A DNA stretch of 64,000 nt from Deinococcus hopiensis KR-140 (GTDB taxonomy: Bacteria; Deinococcota; Deinococci; Deinococcales; Deinococcaceae). Below are positions 47,551 through 63,604 of the stretch, piece after piece (within the stretch, counting starts at the first letter, position 1; each line of letters starts with the position of its first letter). The translations under genes and the position numbers were made by a program. The stretch lies in NCBI RefSeq assembly GCF_900176165.1, contig NZ_FWWU01000009.1:1924501-1988500 (forward strand). The letters run 5' to 3'. A model generated the notes under the pieces. The model did not search any database and was not told the DNA's origin. It saw only the letters and a program-made list of their open reading frames with translations.

Positions 47551-49464
47551 TCAGGGCAGCAGGTACTGCGCAGCGGCCTCGCCGCCCACTGGTCCGCCCA
47601 GCAAGAAGCCCTGCAGACGCTCGAAGGCCATACCGCTGACCGTGATCAGTTCGGCCGGGGACTCCACCCCCTCGGCGATCACGCGAATGCCCAGCGCCTG
47701 GGCCATGGACACGACAGCGCCAATGACGTGACGCGCGCCGGGGGCAGCCCCGAGTTCGTGCAGCAGGGTGCGGTCCACCTTCAGCAGGTCGAGCGGCAGC
47801 CGCAGCAGCGAACTCAGCGCCGAGTGCCCGGTCCCGAAGTCGTCCATCACGATGGTCACGCCCATCGCGCGCAGTTCGTGAATGATCTGCCGGGTGCCGT
47901 CCAGGTCCTCCACCGCGAGGCGCTCGGTGAGTTCGAGTTCCAGCGCGTCGCCCTCCAGGCCGTGCTGTTTCAGCGCCATCTGGACCATCCAGAGGAAGTC
48001 GTGGCGCGCGAACTGCTTCATGGACACGTTGACGGCCACCCGCACGGGACGAAGCCCCGCTGCCCGCCACGCCGCGTTCTGGCGGCAGACCTCGCCCAGG
48101 GTCCACTCGCCGACCGGCACAATCAGGCCGGTGTCTTCCAGCAGCGGCACGAACTGCTCGGGCGAGACCCTGCCCAGGCGGGGATGGTCCCAGCGCAGCA
48201 GGGCCTCAAAGGCCACCACGCGGCGTCCCGTGGCGTCAAACTGCGGCTGGTACTGCACGCTCAGCTCTCCGCCCGCGAGCGCCCCGCGGATGTCCACCGC
48301 CAGCCGTGAGCGGTGCTGCTCGGACGCGTTCATTTCCTGGGTGAAAAACCGGATGTCGTTCTTGCCCCCGTGCTTGGCCTGGTACATGGCGGTGTCGGCG
48401 TGCCGCAGCAGCGTGTCGGCGTCACTGCCGTCGTCCGGGTACAGGCTGACCCCAATAGACGCTGTGATGTGCGCGGTGACGTTGCCCAGCAAGTAGGGCT
48501 GCTCCAGGGCCGTCCGGACCCGGTGGGCCGTCTCCACCACCTCGGCCTGCGTCAGCCGCTCCTCAATCAAAATGGTGAATTCGTCGCCGCTCATACGGGC
48601 CACGGTGGCGTGCCGCGGGGCGGCCTGCCCCAGCCGCCGCGCCACCTCGCGCAGCAGGGCGTCTCCCACGGCGTGGCCCAGCGTGTCGTTCACGAGCTTG
48701 AAGCCGTCAAGGTCCACGAACATCACCAGGAGGCTGCGGCCTTGGGTCCGCGCCAGCGCGATGGAACGGACCAGCTCCTCCTCGAAAAACCACCGCGTGG
48801 GCAGGCCGGTCAGGGCGTCGTGCCGCGCCTGGTACGCCAGCTGCGAGAGGATGGCTTCGAGTTCTGCCGTCCGTTCGCGCACCTTGGCTTCCAGCCCCGC
48901 CGAGGCCGCCTGCAGCTTGATGTTGGCCAGGTGCAGCGCGTGCGTACGCTCCTGCACCTGCTGCTCAAGCTGCTGCGCCAGCCGTATGCGCCCCAGCGCC
49001 AGCGCGCACTGCCCAGCGAGTATTCGTAGGCACGCCCGCTCGTCCGGCGCAAAGGCGTGGGGCTCGCCGAAGGCCAGCACGATCACACCCAGGGACTGGC
49101 CTTCGAGCACGACCGGCAGGGCCGCACCCGCGCCCGCCGCGCCGCCCGGCAGGCCCTGCTCGAAAAAGAGCGGGGTGCCCGTTCCCAGCGCCTGCAGGGC
49201 GGGCGAGAGGCCGTCGAGACTGTCTTCTTCCCACAGGGGCCGCAGTCTCGCCTCGTCACCGTGGAGGGTGCCGATCTCCAGGCCGCCGTCACCGTCCACG
49301 AGCAGGGCTGCCGAACGCGCCGGGACGACGCCAAGGGTGGCCTGCAAGATGAGAGCACCGGCCGCCACGTGGGAGGACGCAGCCACCAGCGCCTCCGTGA
49401 CCTGCTGAAGGTGCTGACTCATGGACGAGAACAACCAGGGGTCCTGGGCGGGCCGTTCGGGCAT
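47551..49464 (-). CDS. GAF-GGDEF-EAL cyclic-di-GMP enzyme
   Basis: This 637-residue cytoplasmic protein has a GAF-like sensor at residues 15-145, a coiled-coil (about 150-205), a diguanylate cyclase domain (LTGLPTRWFFEEEL, VDLDGFKLVNDTLGH and ARMSGDEF near residue 293; the signature is SGDEF rather than GGDEF) and an EAL phosphodiesterase domain (VAFEALLRWDHPRLG, VAVNVSMKQFARHDF, DDFGTGHSALSSLLRLPLDLLKVDR). Both activities look possible. Confidence 0.92.
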   Translation of the reverse strand: MPERPAQDPWLFSSMSQHLQQVTEALVAASSHVAAGALILQATLGVVPARSAALLVDGDGGLEIGTLHGDEARLRPLWEEDSLDGLSPALQALGTGTPLFFEQGLPGGAAGAGAALPVVLEGQSLGVIVLAFGEPHAFAPDERACLRILAGQCALALGRIRLAQQLEQQVQERTHALHLANIKLQAASAGLEAKVRERTAELEAILSQLAYQARHDALTGLPTRWFFEEELVRSIALARTQGRSLLVMFVDLDGFKLVNDTLGHAVGDALLREVARRLGQAAPRHATVARMSGDEFTILIEERLTQAEVVETAHRVRTALEQPYLLGNVTAHITASIGVSLYPDDGSDADTLLRHADTAMYQAKHGGKNDIRFFTQEMNASEQHRSRLAVDIRGALAGGELSVQYQPQFDATGRRVVAFEALLRWDHPRLGRVSPEQFVPLLEDTGLIVPVGEWTLGEVCRQNAAWRAAGLRPVRVAVNVSMKQFARHDFLWMVQMALKQHGLEGDALELELTERLAVEDLDGTRQIIHELRAMGVTIVMDDFGTGHSALSSLLRLPLDLLKVDRTLLHELGAAPGARHVIGAVVSMAQALGIRVIAEGVESPAELITVSGMAFERLQGFLLGGPVGGEAAAQYLLP

Positions 49465-49893
49465 ATCTTCAGCATACGTTCATGGAGCGCCGCGTTCTGC
49501 CTTATTTTCGCCATATCCCTGAACTTCCTCGGCCCTCACCTGGAGGCTCAGCCCTCACACACGATGGCGCGCCGCATGTCCTCAAACTGGACTGCAGCCG
49601 TAGCGCACGGCTGGCCCTCCCGGCTCAGCGGTGGAGAGGCGAGCGCCCGCCGCATCCACCTGAGGACTTTCCCACCCAGTGGGCCCCCCAGACCGGCTTT
49701 GCCCGCCCAACCGGACCCTTGCTGCGAACCACCGCCACCGGGAATGAATAGACGCAGAAAGAAGCCCATACGCGAGCAAACACCAGGGGTCACAAAAAAA
49801 GCACAAACGCGCGGGGCAGGGGTGCCCGAACCCTCGCCTGTCAAACCCCCACGTCACGGAAACGCCAGCACCCCCGCCTTAAATTAAGCGCTT
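49465..49893. other. gene-less region upstream of the 3D-domain gene
   Basis: No supported gene. A plus-strand frame at 49482 has no ribosome site or family. TAAATT about 8 bases before ATG 49894 may be the -10 box. Confidence 0.5.
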
Positions 49894-50271
49894 ATGCGTC
49901 ACCTTGCCCTAATCCTGCTGCTCTGCTCTGCCACCGAGGCGCGTGCCGTCTCGTATTCCCTGCACCGCGTGAGTCACTACAACGCGGTGCGCGGCCAGAC
50001 CGACAGCACCCCCAGGGTTTCGGCGTGTGGCCCTACCCGTACCCACCAGGTGGCCCTCAGCCGGGACCTGCTTCGCAAGGTCGGCTGCGGCGCACGCGTT
50101 CGCATCTCAATTCATGGCAAAAGCCACATCTATGTGGTCAACGACACCATGCACCGCCGATACCGGCGCACCGCCGACATTCTGGTTAGCGGGAGCGGCC
50201 GTGCACGCCGCTGGGGGGTGGCCCGGGGGACCTTAACGGTATTGCGAAAGGGCCGCCCTTACCGGGGCTAA
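49894..50271 (+). CDS. secreted 3D-domain (RlpA-like) protein
   Basis: This 125-residue protein has a signal peptide (MRHLALILLLCSATEARA, probable cut after ARA) and a double-psi beta-barrel 3D domain: YNAVRGQTDSTPRVSACG, VALSRDLLRKVGCGARVRI and VVNDTMHRRYRRTADILV with the conserved Asp residues. Such proteins act on or bind peptidoglycan. The family call is good, the function is not shown. Confidence 0.82.
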   Translation: MRHLALILLLCSATEARAVSYSLHRVSHYNAVRGQTDSTPRVSACGPTRTHQVALSRDLLRKVGCGARVRISIHGKSHIYVVNDTMHRRYRRTADILVSGSGRARRWGVARGTLTVLRKGRPYRG

Positions 50272-51242
50272 GCCGCCCGAGCGGAACGTTTAAACCTTCT
50301 CCCAGAACGGAGGGCCAGCAGGCCGAACGAAAGCGAATACACCGAACCGGAAGAGGAGGGTCAGATGAAGCGCACCCCAGGAGGGAAGGAAATGAGAACC
50401 TTTGCGTATAAAAAGTCTAAGCTTTGCGTTCAGGATACGAAAAGCTCATTTCCGATCAGCTCTTGTTTTTCCCGTTGACCGGAAGGGGCTCCGGCTACGC
50501 TCCATTACCGCGTGAATGCTTCTGCCGGTTTGAGGAAACCCCTTTGGGGATGGTTACACGCGCCCCTGTTTCTCCGGGGCTCCCGTAAGGAGCAGATGGG
50601 AAATGACCGGGGCCCCTCTCCGCGCCGGTCAGGGCCCGCTTCTGACAGATGGGTGAGAAGGGTACATCAGAACATCGGTCAAAAAGAGGACTTCTTTTTG
50701 ACCGAGCAGGACGAGCGAACTTCCATGCGCCTTTCCTCGCACAGCAGGCCTGGCTGGAAGAGACGTGACGGAAACCCGTGATTGCCCTTGGCGAAGAGCA
50801 GGGAGGGCCCTTCAGGATCTTTCCGCCACAGCCGTGAACGCGCCGGAGAGGCTGAGAAACAACCCGCAGATCGCCTCTTGTCTGGTGCCAGGCAAAAAGG
50901 CCTTCACCACACGGCTGAGAGTCGCCACGAGGAGAATCGGCGCCGTATTTCCCACCGTTGGCGTCTCCTCTACGCCCAGGGCACACAACTGCGAGTAATA
51001 CGGATTCTAGCTGTTCTTTCTTATAGATCTGGATGTTGCCGATCTGCAAACGCCACGCCCAAACCCCAATTTTCCATCCGCTCGGGTTGAAGCACTTTGT
51101 AAAGGATTCAGTCGAAATTCCCAGAATACCGCCCGGTCTACCAGGCCGAATGCAGCGGTGGGCGCTGAACCCGGGTGGTCTGACGACCCCCACACCTGCG
51201 TTACGCACGGGGCACGGCCAACCCTTTTTGCCGAAATGAAGA
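50272..51242. other. 1-kb gene-less region with repeat B copy
   Basis: It holds the repeat at 50671-50760 and a weak ORF at 50365 that I rejected. AT-rich tracts occur near 50400-50480. I see no other gene. Confidence 0.5.
50671..50760 (+). repeat. dispersed repeat family B, copy 3
   Basis: GGTCAAAAAGAGGACTTC and the following CTTTTTGACCGAGCAGG match copy 2. The adjoining 3' hairpin is replaced by a weaker one (CTTCC to GGAAG around AGCAGGCCTGGCT). Confidence 0.75.
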
Positions 51243-51265
51243 AACCCCGCACTGGGCGGGGTTTT
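51243..51265 (-). terminator. terminator of tRNA-Val
   Basis: AAACCCCGC and GCGGGGTTT form a stem; on the minus strand a T-rich tract TTTCTTCATTT follows. The same stem has TTTTTC on the plus strand. Confidence 0.8.
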
Positions 51266-51268
51266 TCT

Positions 51269-51343
51269 TGGTGGGCGGTGAGGGATTTGAACCCACGACC
51301 CTACGCTTGTAAGGCGTACGCTCTACCGCTGAGCTAACCGCCC
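51269..51343 (-). tRNA. tRNA-Val (UAC anticodon)
   Basis: The 75-base cloverleaf has acceptor GGGCGGT/ACCGCCC, D-arm TTAGCTCAGCGGTAGAGC, anticodon arm TACGC-CTTACAA-GCGTA with anticodon TAC, and T-arm GTGGGTTCAAATCCCTC. The CCA end is encoded. Confidence 0.96.
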
Positions 51344-51398
51344 GGACTGCCCAGCCGGGCAGACAACCTCAGCATCTTAGAGGCAAGCGGGAGCAGCG

Positions 51399-52805
<1,407 letters not shown>

Positions 52806-52814
52806 GGGTGCAGT

Positions 52815-53688
52815 CTACCGGGCCGCCCGTGCTCGGTAGAATTCCGTCTGGTCCAGCCGGCCCGCCACCTGCCCGTCGCCCAGTTGCACCGCGCGCCATT
52901 TGCTGTCCGTGCGCTGCGCCACGTCCAGGGTAAAGAACCAGGCCGGAATGGACGCCGCCACTTGCGCGAACTCTTCCAGCGGTGGGGCCTTACCGTTGTC
53001 CTTGCTCTCCGCCCAGTACGGCGTCACGCCGACGGGGTGCCCGTCCGGAAAGAACAGGCGGTACCCGCGGGTCAGTGGCGTCCCAGTCCCACTTCTGCTC
53101 TGCCGGGTCAGCGGTATAAACGGCTCGCAGGCGCGCAAGATCAGCCCGCCCTGAAACTTGCCCCCCTGCCGCACGAGGAACGTCTCGATTACCCGCAGCG
53201 CCGCTTCCGTATCCGGGGACGTGGGGAATGAAAGGTGCACCGGCCCAACCATGCTTGCGCAGGCTTGATTGACGATGAACGCGCCCTCCCCGAAAGGGGC
53301 GAGGACCGCCCGCACCGCCTCCCGGCCCAGGTCGGACCACACCGCGCGGGGCGAGACGTGCGTGACGTACGGGAAAGACTCAGGAAGGTGGTGCAGCAGC
53401 CGGTATTGCTCGGGCGTGTGGATGGGGGTCAGGCCGCGTTCTCGCAGCCCACCGTGCAGCTGCGCGTACACCTCCGGCCGCATCATCCAGCTGCGAAAGA
53501 TGGTGATGGCGACGCGCCCCTCTCCACCGGCACCCAGCCCAGGGCGCGGGGCACGTCGCCTTCCAGGAGGGGGCCCCAAAGTCCAGCAGCGCGCAGTCCA
53601 GGCCGAGGTGCTGCGCAGCCTCCATCGCTTGCGCGCCGACCGAACCGGGCACCTTTGCGGCCAAGGGCGCGGCGGAAAACAGAAGCAT
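52815..53688 (-). pseudogene. ATP-grasp-like gene, two frameshifts near its start
   Basis: From ATG 53688 (MLLFSAAPLAAKVPGSVG, LGLDCALLDFGA) a frame change near 53568 gives PLLEGDVPRALGWVPVE, and another near 53530 gives GRVAITIFRSWMMRPEV and the rest to 52815. TATACT ends 6 bases before ATG 53688, so the promoter and start are intact. The downstream part resembles ATP-grasp-domain proteins. A GTG/ATG-type restart at 53579 could make a shortened product. Confidence 0.65.
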
Positions 53689-53757
53689 GGACCGAGTATA
53701 GGCAGCGGTGCGCGCGCTTCCAGCCTTCACCCGGACCCGTGCGCTAGCCTGCGGACC

Positions 53758-54657
53758 ATGACGCCGGAGCAGACCCAGGACCCAGCCCAGGCCACCACCC
53801 TCCTCACAGCGAAGCGGTTCACGGTGGCCTTTCAGGGCAACCCCGGCTCCTACGGTGAGATCGCGGCGCTGCACGCCCTGACGAGCGCAGGCATTGCGCA
53901 CAGTGACCTCACGCCGCGCGGCTACCCCACCTTTCACGAGGTGGCGCGGGCCGTCGAAACGGGCGAGGCCGACTACGGTACCCTGCCCGTGGAAAACAGC
54001 CTGATGGGCGCGATTCACCAGACCACCGACCTGCTGTCCGAAACGGACCTGCACGTGGTGGGCGAGGTGGTGGTGCGCGTGTCTCACTGCCTGATGGCGC
54101 TGCCGGGCGTGAAGCTGGAGGACGTGCGGCGCGTGGTGAGCCAGCAGCCCGCCCTCGATCAGTGCACGGGCCTGATTCGCAAATACAGCCTGCAGCCCGT
54201 CGCCTGGCACGACACCGCCGGAAGCGCCAAGGACCTCGCCGCGCGGGGTGCGCGCGATGAGGCCGCCATCGCCTCTGCCCGCGCCGCCGAGCTCTACGGC
54301 CTGGAGATTCTGGAGCGGGAGGTGGAGGACGAGCCCTTCAACTTCACCCGCTTCATGGTCCTCGCGCGTCAGGAACCCGCGCCCAGCAGCGCGCCGCACA
54401 AGACCAGCCTGGTGTTCGCCGTGCGGCACACCCCCGGGTTTCTGGTGGAAACGCTGGCCGAATTGCGCGGCCTGAACCTGTCGCGCATCGAGTCGCGCCC
54501 TCGCCGGGACCGGGCGTGGAGTTACCTGATCTACGTGGACATCGAGGGCCCTGCGCAAGACCCCCAGGTGGCGCAGGCGCTCGCCGGGGTGCTCAGGAAG
54601 GCGAGCTACGCCAAGATCATCGGCAGTTATCCGAGGGCGATGGAGACCGTGGGGTGA
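53758..54657 (+). CDS. pheA: prephenate dehydratase
   Basis: PheA converts prephenate to phenylpyruvate in phenylalanine synthesis. The 299-residue protein starts its dehydratase domain at VAFQGNPGSYGEIAAL, with the NFTRFMVLA motif (TRF near 199), then an ACT domain (GFLVETLAELRGLNLSRIESRP) that binds Phe for feedback inhibition. TAGCCT ends 7 bases before the ATG, so the gene is probably leaderless. It is monofunctional, with no mutase domain. Confidence 0.95.
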   Translation: MTPEQTQDPAQATTLLTAKRFTVAFQGNPGSYGEIAALHALTSAGIAHSDLTPRGYPTFHEVARAVETGEADYGTLPVENSLMGAIHQTTDLLSETDLHVVGEVVVRVSHCLMALPGVKLEDVRRVVSQQPALDQCTGLIRKYSLQPVAWHDTAGSAKDLAARGARDEAAIASARAAELYGLEILEREVEDEPFNFTRFMVLARQEPAPSSAPHKTSLVFAVRHTPGFLVETLAELRGLNLSRIESRPRRDRAWSYLIYVDIEGPAQDPQVAQALAGVLRKASYAKIIGSYPRAMETVG

Positions 54658-55320
54658 AGCTGCTGATCTGGGACTTCGACGGCGCCCGGGCGCATCACCC
54701 CGGAATCTAGAGCGGCGCACTTCTCCAGGGGTTGAACGAGGCGAATGCAGACCAGGACGTCATCCCAGAGCAGATCAGACCCACCCTCCAAACTGGCTTT
54801 CGGCGGCACATCCCCGAAAAGGAACACCTCGGGCTGCTTGCCCAGCAGTGGTGGGCCAAACTCCATCCCGTCTTCCAGCACGCCCATCTGGCGGCAGGCC
54901 TGAACGCAGCGCTGGCGCGGAAGCTGGCCGGCGAGGTTCGGGGGCACCACCCGGCGCAGCTGGGAAGTCTACCCCGACGCTGGAGCGGCTGAGCGCGTCG
55001 GGCTGGCGACACGTCGTCCTCACCAGCCACGTACCGGAAGATGGGGCGGTGCTGGACGGCCTCCGCTGGAGTCACCACTTCCTCCGGGTCTTCAATTCAG
55101 CGGAAACAGGCCTCGAGAAACCTCATCCCAGGCAGTCCGACTTGTGCCAGGCTGGAGGCTCAACAGGTCTGCACAATCGGCGAGAGCCTCTGCGCAGACG
55201 TTCAGGAAGCGGCCTCGGTGGGGCTGCTGACCCTCCTGGTCAGGAGAGAGAAGCTGTCCACCCACTGGGCGTGCCCGAACCTCCTCGGCGTTCCAGAACA
55301 ACTCCGCACACTTTTTTCTC
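54654..55320 (+). pseudogene. HAD-family phosphatase gene, stops and frameshifts
   Basis: A GTG overlapping the pheA stop opens VKLLIWDFDGARAHHPGI with the DxD core, then an in-frame stop follows. Other frames continue with EANADQDVIPEQIRPTLQTGF, then GWRHVVLTSHVPEDGAVLDGL (motif II), then ESLCADVQEAASVGLLTLLV (a broken motif III, normally GDS). It once followed pheA in an operon. Confidence 0.7.
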
Positions 55321-55639
55321 GGTTCTGGCCCCTGCCGCTGCAGTACCTGAACTCACACCAGGCTCCAGCCGCCGCAGGACGCCACCCTTCCCTTGCGCCT
55401 TCCTTTAGGGTGGTTGCCTTTCAGCCGGCGCTGAACGAATCGGGAGCGCGCTGGCCGGGGAAAGAGGTCTACCCTTGATCTACCGAAAGGGCCGCAGGGC
55501 CCCTGCCTTCAGGCATGTGTAGCGGCCCCGCTCCAGAGGGGGCGGTGAAGCCGAGGCTTCCGGGTCTGCGTTAAGCGAAACGAGCCATGCCCCCACACCG
55601 CGTCAACGGCTGGCAAGGTGGCAGATACTTTTAAGGGAG

Positions 55640-56800
<1,161 letters not shown>

Positions 56801-56805
56801 GTCGT

Positions 56806-57111
56806 TCACAACACCTCCACCTCCTGAGCCCGCAGCACCAGGGCGTCTTGCCGAAACTCCAGCCGCAGCGCCTCACGGTACTCGCGCCACCACGGCCGGT
56901 CCAGTTCCTCCACCATCACCTCGTAGACCACCACGTCGTCGCGCACGGTTTCCTCACCGTCTTTCCACAGGCCAGCTGCCGGGGCGCGCACATAGGCGGT
57001 CAGGCCGCCGAAGCGCTCGGTGAGCAGCTGGCGGATGGGCACGTACTGCTCGGGACCGAACGGCTGGCCCGCGTTGTCATACACGGGCAGCAGAAGCTGG
57101 ACGAGGTGCAT
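56806..57111 (-). CDS. conserved hypothetical protein
   Basis: A 101-residue soluble protein with MHLVQLLLPVYDNAGQPF and RFGGLTAYVRAPAAGLWKDG, then RDDVVVYEVMVEELDRPWWREYREALRLEFRQDALVLRAQEVEVL. The compact pattern looks conserved across bacteria, but I cannot name the family. It ends next to the TnpB remnant. Confidence 0.72.
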   Translation of the reverse strand: MHLVQLLLPVYDNAGQPFGPEQYVPIRQLLTERFGGLTAYVRAPAAGLWKDGEETVRDDVVVYEVMVEELDRPWWREYREALRLEFRQDALVLRAQEVEVL

Positions 57112-57193
57112 TCAGCCAGTATCCACCCTTGTCTGTCCCTGCTGACGTTTTGCCCGCCGTGCCCGCGCTAGACTCGTGGGCATCGTGCCCCCT

Positions 57194-57313
<120 letters not shown>

Positions 57314-57370
57314 GCGGGCGCGGGGAACGATGGCCCAGAGGCGGCGCTTAGGCGTACACGAAGGATTCAG

Positions 57371-57396
57371 GGCTGCCCCAATGGCAGCCTCTTTTT
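57371..57396 (+). terminator. terminator of the metH riboswitch
   Basis: GGCTGCC, a CCAAT loop and GGCAGCC are followed by TCTTTTT, 18 bases before the metH ATG. Confidence 0.92.
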
Positions 57397-57414
57397 GCAA
57401 CCGGGGTGAGGGAC

Positions 57415-61196
<3,782 letters not shown>

Positions 61197-61200
<4 letters not shown>

Positions 61201-61937
61201 CCCGCGTTTCCATTGAGCTCGTCCCCCGCAGCCGCTCAGGCCTGCGCGCCGAATTGGAGGCAGTGGGGCGGCACCTGCCGGGTGTGGATACCGTCAACGT
61301 GGTGGACCTGACGCGCTACTCGACGCGCTCCTGGCACGGCTGCGCGCTGGCTCGCCCCCACCACCGCGCGATTCCCCACATACGTGCCGTCGATCTCAAT
61401 CCCGCTGAGCCTCTGCCCATGGTGGAGGTGCTGGAAGCGTCTGGCATTGATGAGGTGCTGATAATCACCGGAGACGCCCCCGCGGACATGAGCGCCAAGG
61501 TGTACGACGTAGACGCTATCCGGGCCATCCGCCGGTTTCGCCGGGAAGCGCCGCACATCAAGGTATACGCGGGCCTGGACCCCTACCGCCAGAGCTTTGC
61601 CCGCGAACGCGATTACCTGGAGCGCAAACTGGAGGCCGGAGCAGTGGGCTTTTTCACCCAGCCCTTCTTCGACCTCCGTCTGATGGACGCCTACGCCGAC
61701 CTGATCCCGGAACATGCCGAGATGTGGTGGGGCGCAACCACGGTCCTCACACCCAGTTCGCTGAATTACTGGCGTGCCAGGAACCACGCGGTCTTTCCCC
61801 GCTCGTTCGAGCCGACTTTGGAGTGGAACCGTACCTTCGCTGCCCAGACCCTCGCCTTTGCCCGCGAGCGCAGTCACCACGCCTATTTCATGCCCGTGAA
61901 GGCCGACGCGAGGGAGTATCTGGAGGGGATCGTTTAG
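61197..61937 (+). CDS. metF: methylenetetrahydrofolate reductase
   Basis: MetF supplies methyl-THF to MetH. The 246-residue flavoprotein has MTRVSIELVPRS, VNVVDLTRYS, EVLIITGDAPADMSAKVYD and GAVGFFTQPFFDLRLMDAYADLI, which correspond to the MTHFR barrel. It is somewhat shorter than the usual 290 or so residues. It starts with the overlap ATGA on the metH stop and shares the SAM-I control. Confidence 0.9.
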
Positions 61938-62054
61938 CCGATTTACTCAGGAAAATGCCGTCTACGCCAAATGCCGTAAAACGTAAAGCCAGAACAAATC
62001 GCCTGCCCAGGCGCTGATAAATTACGGCCATCTCAGCGACAGGAGGTCAACCAC
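61938..62054. other. short region after metF
   Basis: Non-coding, AT-enriched, with no repeat. GGAGGT near its end is the ribosome site of the 16-codon ORF. Confidence 0.4.
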
Positions 62055-62105
62055 TTGAGTAAATCTGACGCGCATACCTCCCCGACCACCGGGGTTCGGT
62101 CCTAA
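62055..62105 (+). CDS. 16-residue ORF with strong ribosome site
   Basis: TTG 62055 opens MSKSDAHTSPTTGVRS, preceded by AGGAGGTCAACCAC, a very strong Shine-Dalgarno. A strong terminator follows. There is no other gene in the unit. It may be a tiny protein, or the truncated end of something larger. The TTG start makes it less certain. Confidence 0.45.
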   Translation: MSKSDAHTSPTTGVRS

Positions 62106-62120
62106 CCAAAGTCCTTTCGG

Positions 62121-62157
62121 GGGCAGGCCAGAGCAATCTGGCCTGCCCTCTTTCTTT
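62121..62157 (+). terminator. strong intrinsic terminator
   Basis: GGGCAGGCCAGA, a GCAA tetraloop and TCTGGCCTGCCC form a perfect 12-bp stem, followed by TCTTTCTTT. Confidence 0.92.
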
Positions 62158-62180
62158 GTTCCTACCAAGAAGGCCCTCTG

Positions 62181-63464
62181 CTAGCTGTTGTCCACCACCA
62201 CCGTGAAGCCCTTGCTCGCCTTGCCGCCTGCGGGCACATCCACCCGCAGTTCGGCCTGGGCCTGGTTCTGACGGGCAGGAGCCGCATCGATGACGATGCG
62301 TCGGCCCCCCACCGTTTCCGTCACTTCGGCCCGGACAGGGCGGTCCTTGCTGCTCTCGAACGTGTAGGTGACCTTGTACGTCGTCTTGACCACGTTGCCC
62401 TTGCTGTCCTTCTCGCTGCCCACAAGTTGCGCGGTGCGGCTGTAGCGCACGTCGGGATCGTTGCCCAGGGAGAACTCGACCTCCGCGCCCTTGGCCGTCT
62501 CGGAGACGTTCGTCTGGCCCACGATGCGGCCTTCCTCGCGCACCGTCAGGGGACCGCCGGGCAGGCGCTCGCCGGCCTTGAAGCGGTAGAAGCGGCTCAT
62601 GGTGCCCGACGCGTTCTGGGGCGTGAAATAGGTGTTGAGGCCCGCGTACCGCTCGAAGGAGGTCAGCTTGGGCGTGATGAAGGGCAGCGTAACCACCGCG
62701 TTGGCGGGCAGGGTAAACGGCGTGGAGAGGGCGTAACGGTAGAGGCCGCGCAGCTCGCCCAGGGAGTTGATTTTGGGGGCTGAAGTGGCGAAACCCGCCG
62801 CGTCTGCAGCTTCCGCCCGCACCAGCGGCATGGGGACAGGCTGCGGCGAACCCTGCACGTCCACATCCCCCGCGTACAATTCTGTGCCCTTCACGTCGTA
62901 GGGCAGCTCGGTGCCGTTGCGGATATCCGCCAGGGCCGAGAGCTGCGCCCCTCCCGTACTGGCCTTCAGCGTGTAGCGCGGGGACCACGTAACGGCGCGG
63001 GTGAGGTACGACAGGGTGCCCGCGCCCGCCTGCGGCAGCGTGAAGGTGAGGCTCTGCACCGGCGACTGCGGATTGACGGGCGGCAGCACATCGAAGCTGA
63101 GGTCCTCAAAGCGTACGGTGCGGTAGCGCCCGGCAGCGTCTTTGACGAGCAGATCACGTGCCCGCACCAGCGTCACCGCTTCGGCCCCTTCGCCCTCGCG
63201 CCTCAGGTACACCGCCTTGCCCTCCAGCGAGGCGAGCCAGGTGGCTTCCAGCCGCTGCACCGCGCTGGAAAAGGCCAGCCCATCCAGATCCAGTGTGCCC
63301 GGAATAATACCCGCCCATGCGGCTTCCGGCAAAGTCACGGTGAGGGTAGTGCCGCTCGCCCGCACCGGCTCGCGCACCTCGGCGAAGCTGGGGTAAATCC
63401 GCAAGTCCGCCGCCGAAGCCGTGCCGAGGGCCAGGACGAACGCTGCCGTCAGAAATCTCTTCAT
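62181..63464 (-). CDS. secreted DUF4139-type protein
   Basis: This 427-residue protein has a signal peptide (MKRFLTAAFVLALGTASA, cut before ADL). The mature chain is beta-rich, with TYKVTYTFESSKDRPVRAEVTETVGG and SLTFTLPQAGAGTLSYLTRAVTWSPRYTLKAS, the latter typical of DUF4139 mucoidy-inhibitor-like proteins. Function unknown; probably exported or periplasmic. ATG 63464 is preferred to an upstream frame opening because it puts the signal at the start. Confidence 0.8.
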   Translation of the reverse strand: MKRFLTAAFVLALGTASAADLRIYPSFAEVREPVRASGTTLTVTLPEAAWAGIIPGTLDLDGLAFSSAVQRLEATWLASLEGKAVYLRREGEGAEAVTLVRARDLLVKDAAGRYRTVRFEDLSFDVLPPVNPQSPVQSLTFTLPQAGAGTLSYLTRAVTWSPRYTLKASTGGAQLSALADIRNGTELPYDVKGTELYAGDVDVQGSPQPVPMPLVRAEAADAAGFATSAPKINSLGELRGLYRYALSTPFTLPANAVVTLPFITPKLTSFERYAGLNTYFTPQNASGTMSRFYRFKAGERLPGGPLTVREEGRIVGQTNVSETAKGAEVEFSLGNDPDVRYSRTAQLVGSEKDSKGNVVKTTYKVTYTFESSKDRPVRAEVTETVGGRRIVIDAAPARQNQAQAELRVDVPAGGKASKGFTVVVDNS

Positions 63465-63539
63465 GGCTGCCAGCTTGCGCCCGGGTTGCTGATGAAGTGT
63501 GAGAGTCACACCTTTCGTCAGAGGTCCGTCAGACACAGC

Positions 63540-63567
63540 AAAAAGCCCCCGTATGAAGCGGGGGCTT
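63540..63567 (-). terminator. terminator of the ABC transporter gene
   Basis: AAAGCCCCCG and CGGGGGCTTT make a 10-bp stem with a 7-base loop. On the minus strand it is followed by TTTTTGC. It lies about 40 bases after the ATPase stop. Confidence 0.9.
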
Positions 63568-63604
63568 TCCGACTGCGGGGGGTTGATCGCCAGCGAACGG
63601 CCGC

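Noticed and set aside
49482..49751. 89-codon plus-strand frame before the 3D-domain gene
   Set aside because: No ribosome site, no recognised family and low-complexity translation.
50365..50478. 37-codon ORF with a GAGGAGG site (MKRTPGGKEMRTFAYKK...)
   Set aside because: The ribosome site is good but the third-position GC is low for this genome and no terminator or homologous pattern is seen. It lies in an AT-rich repeat-bearing gap.
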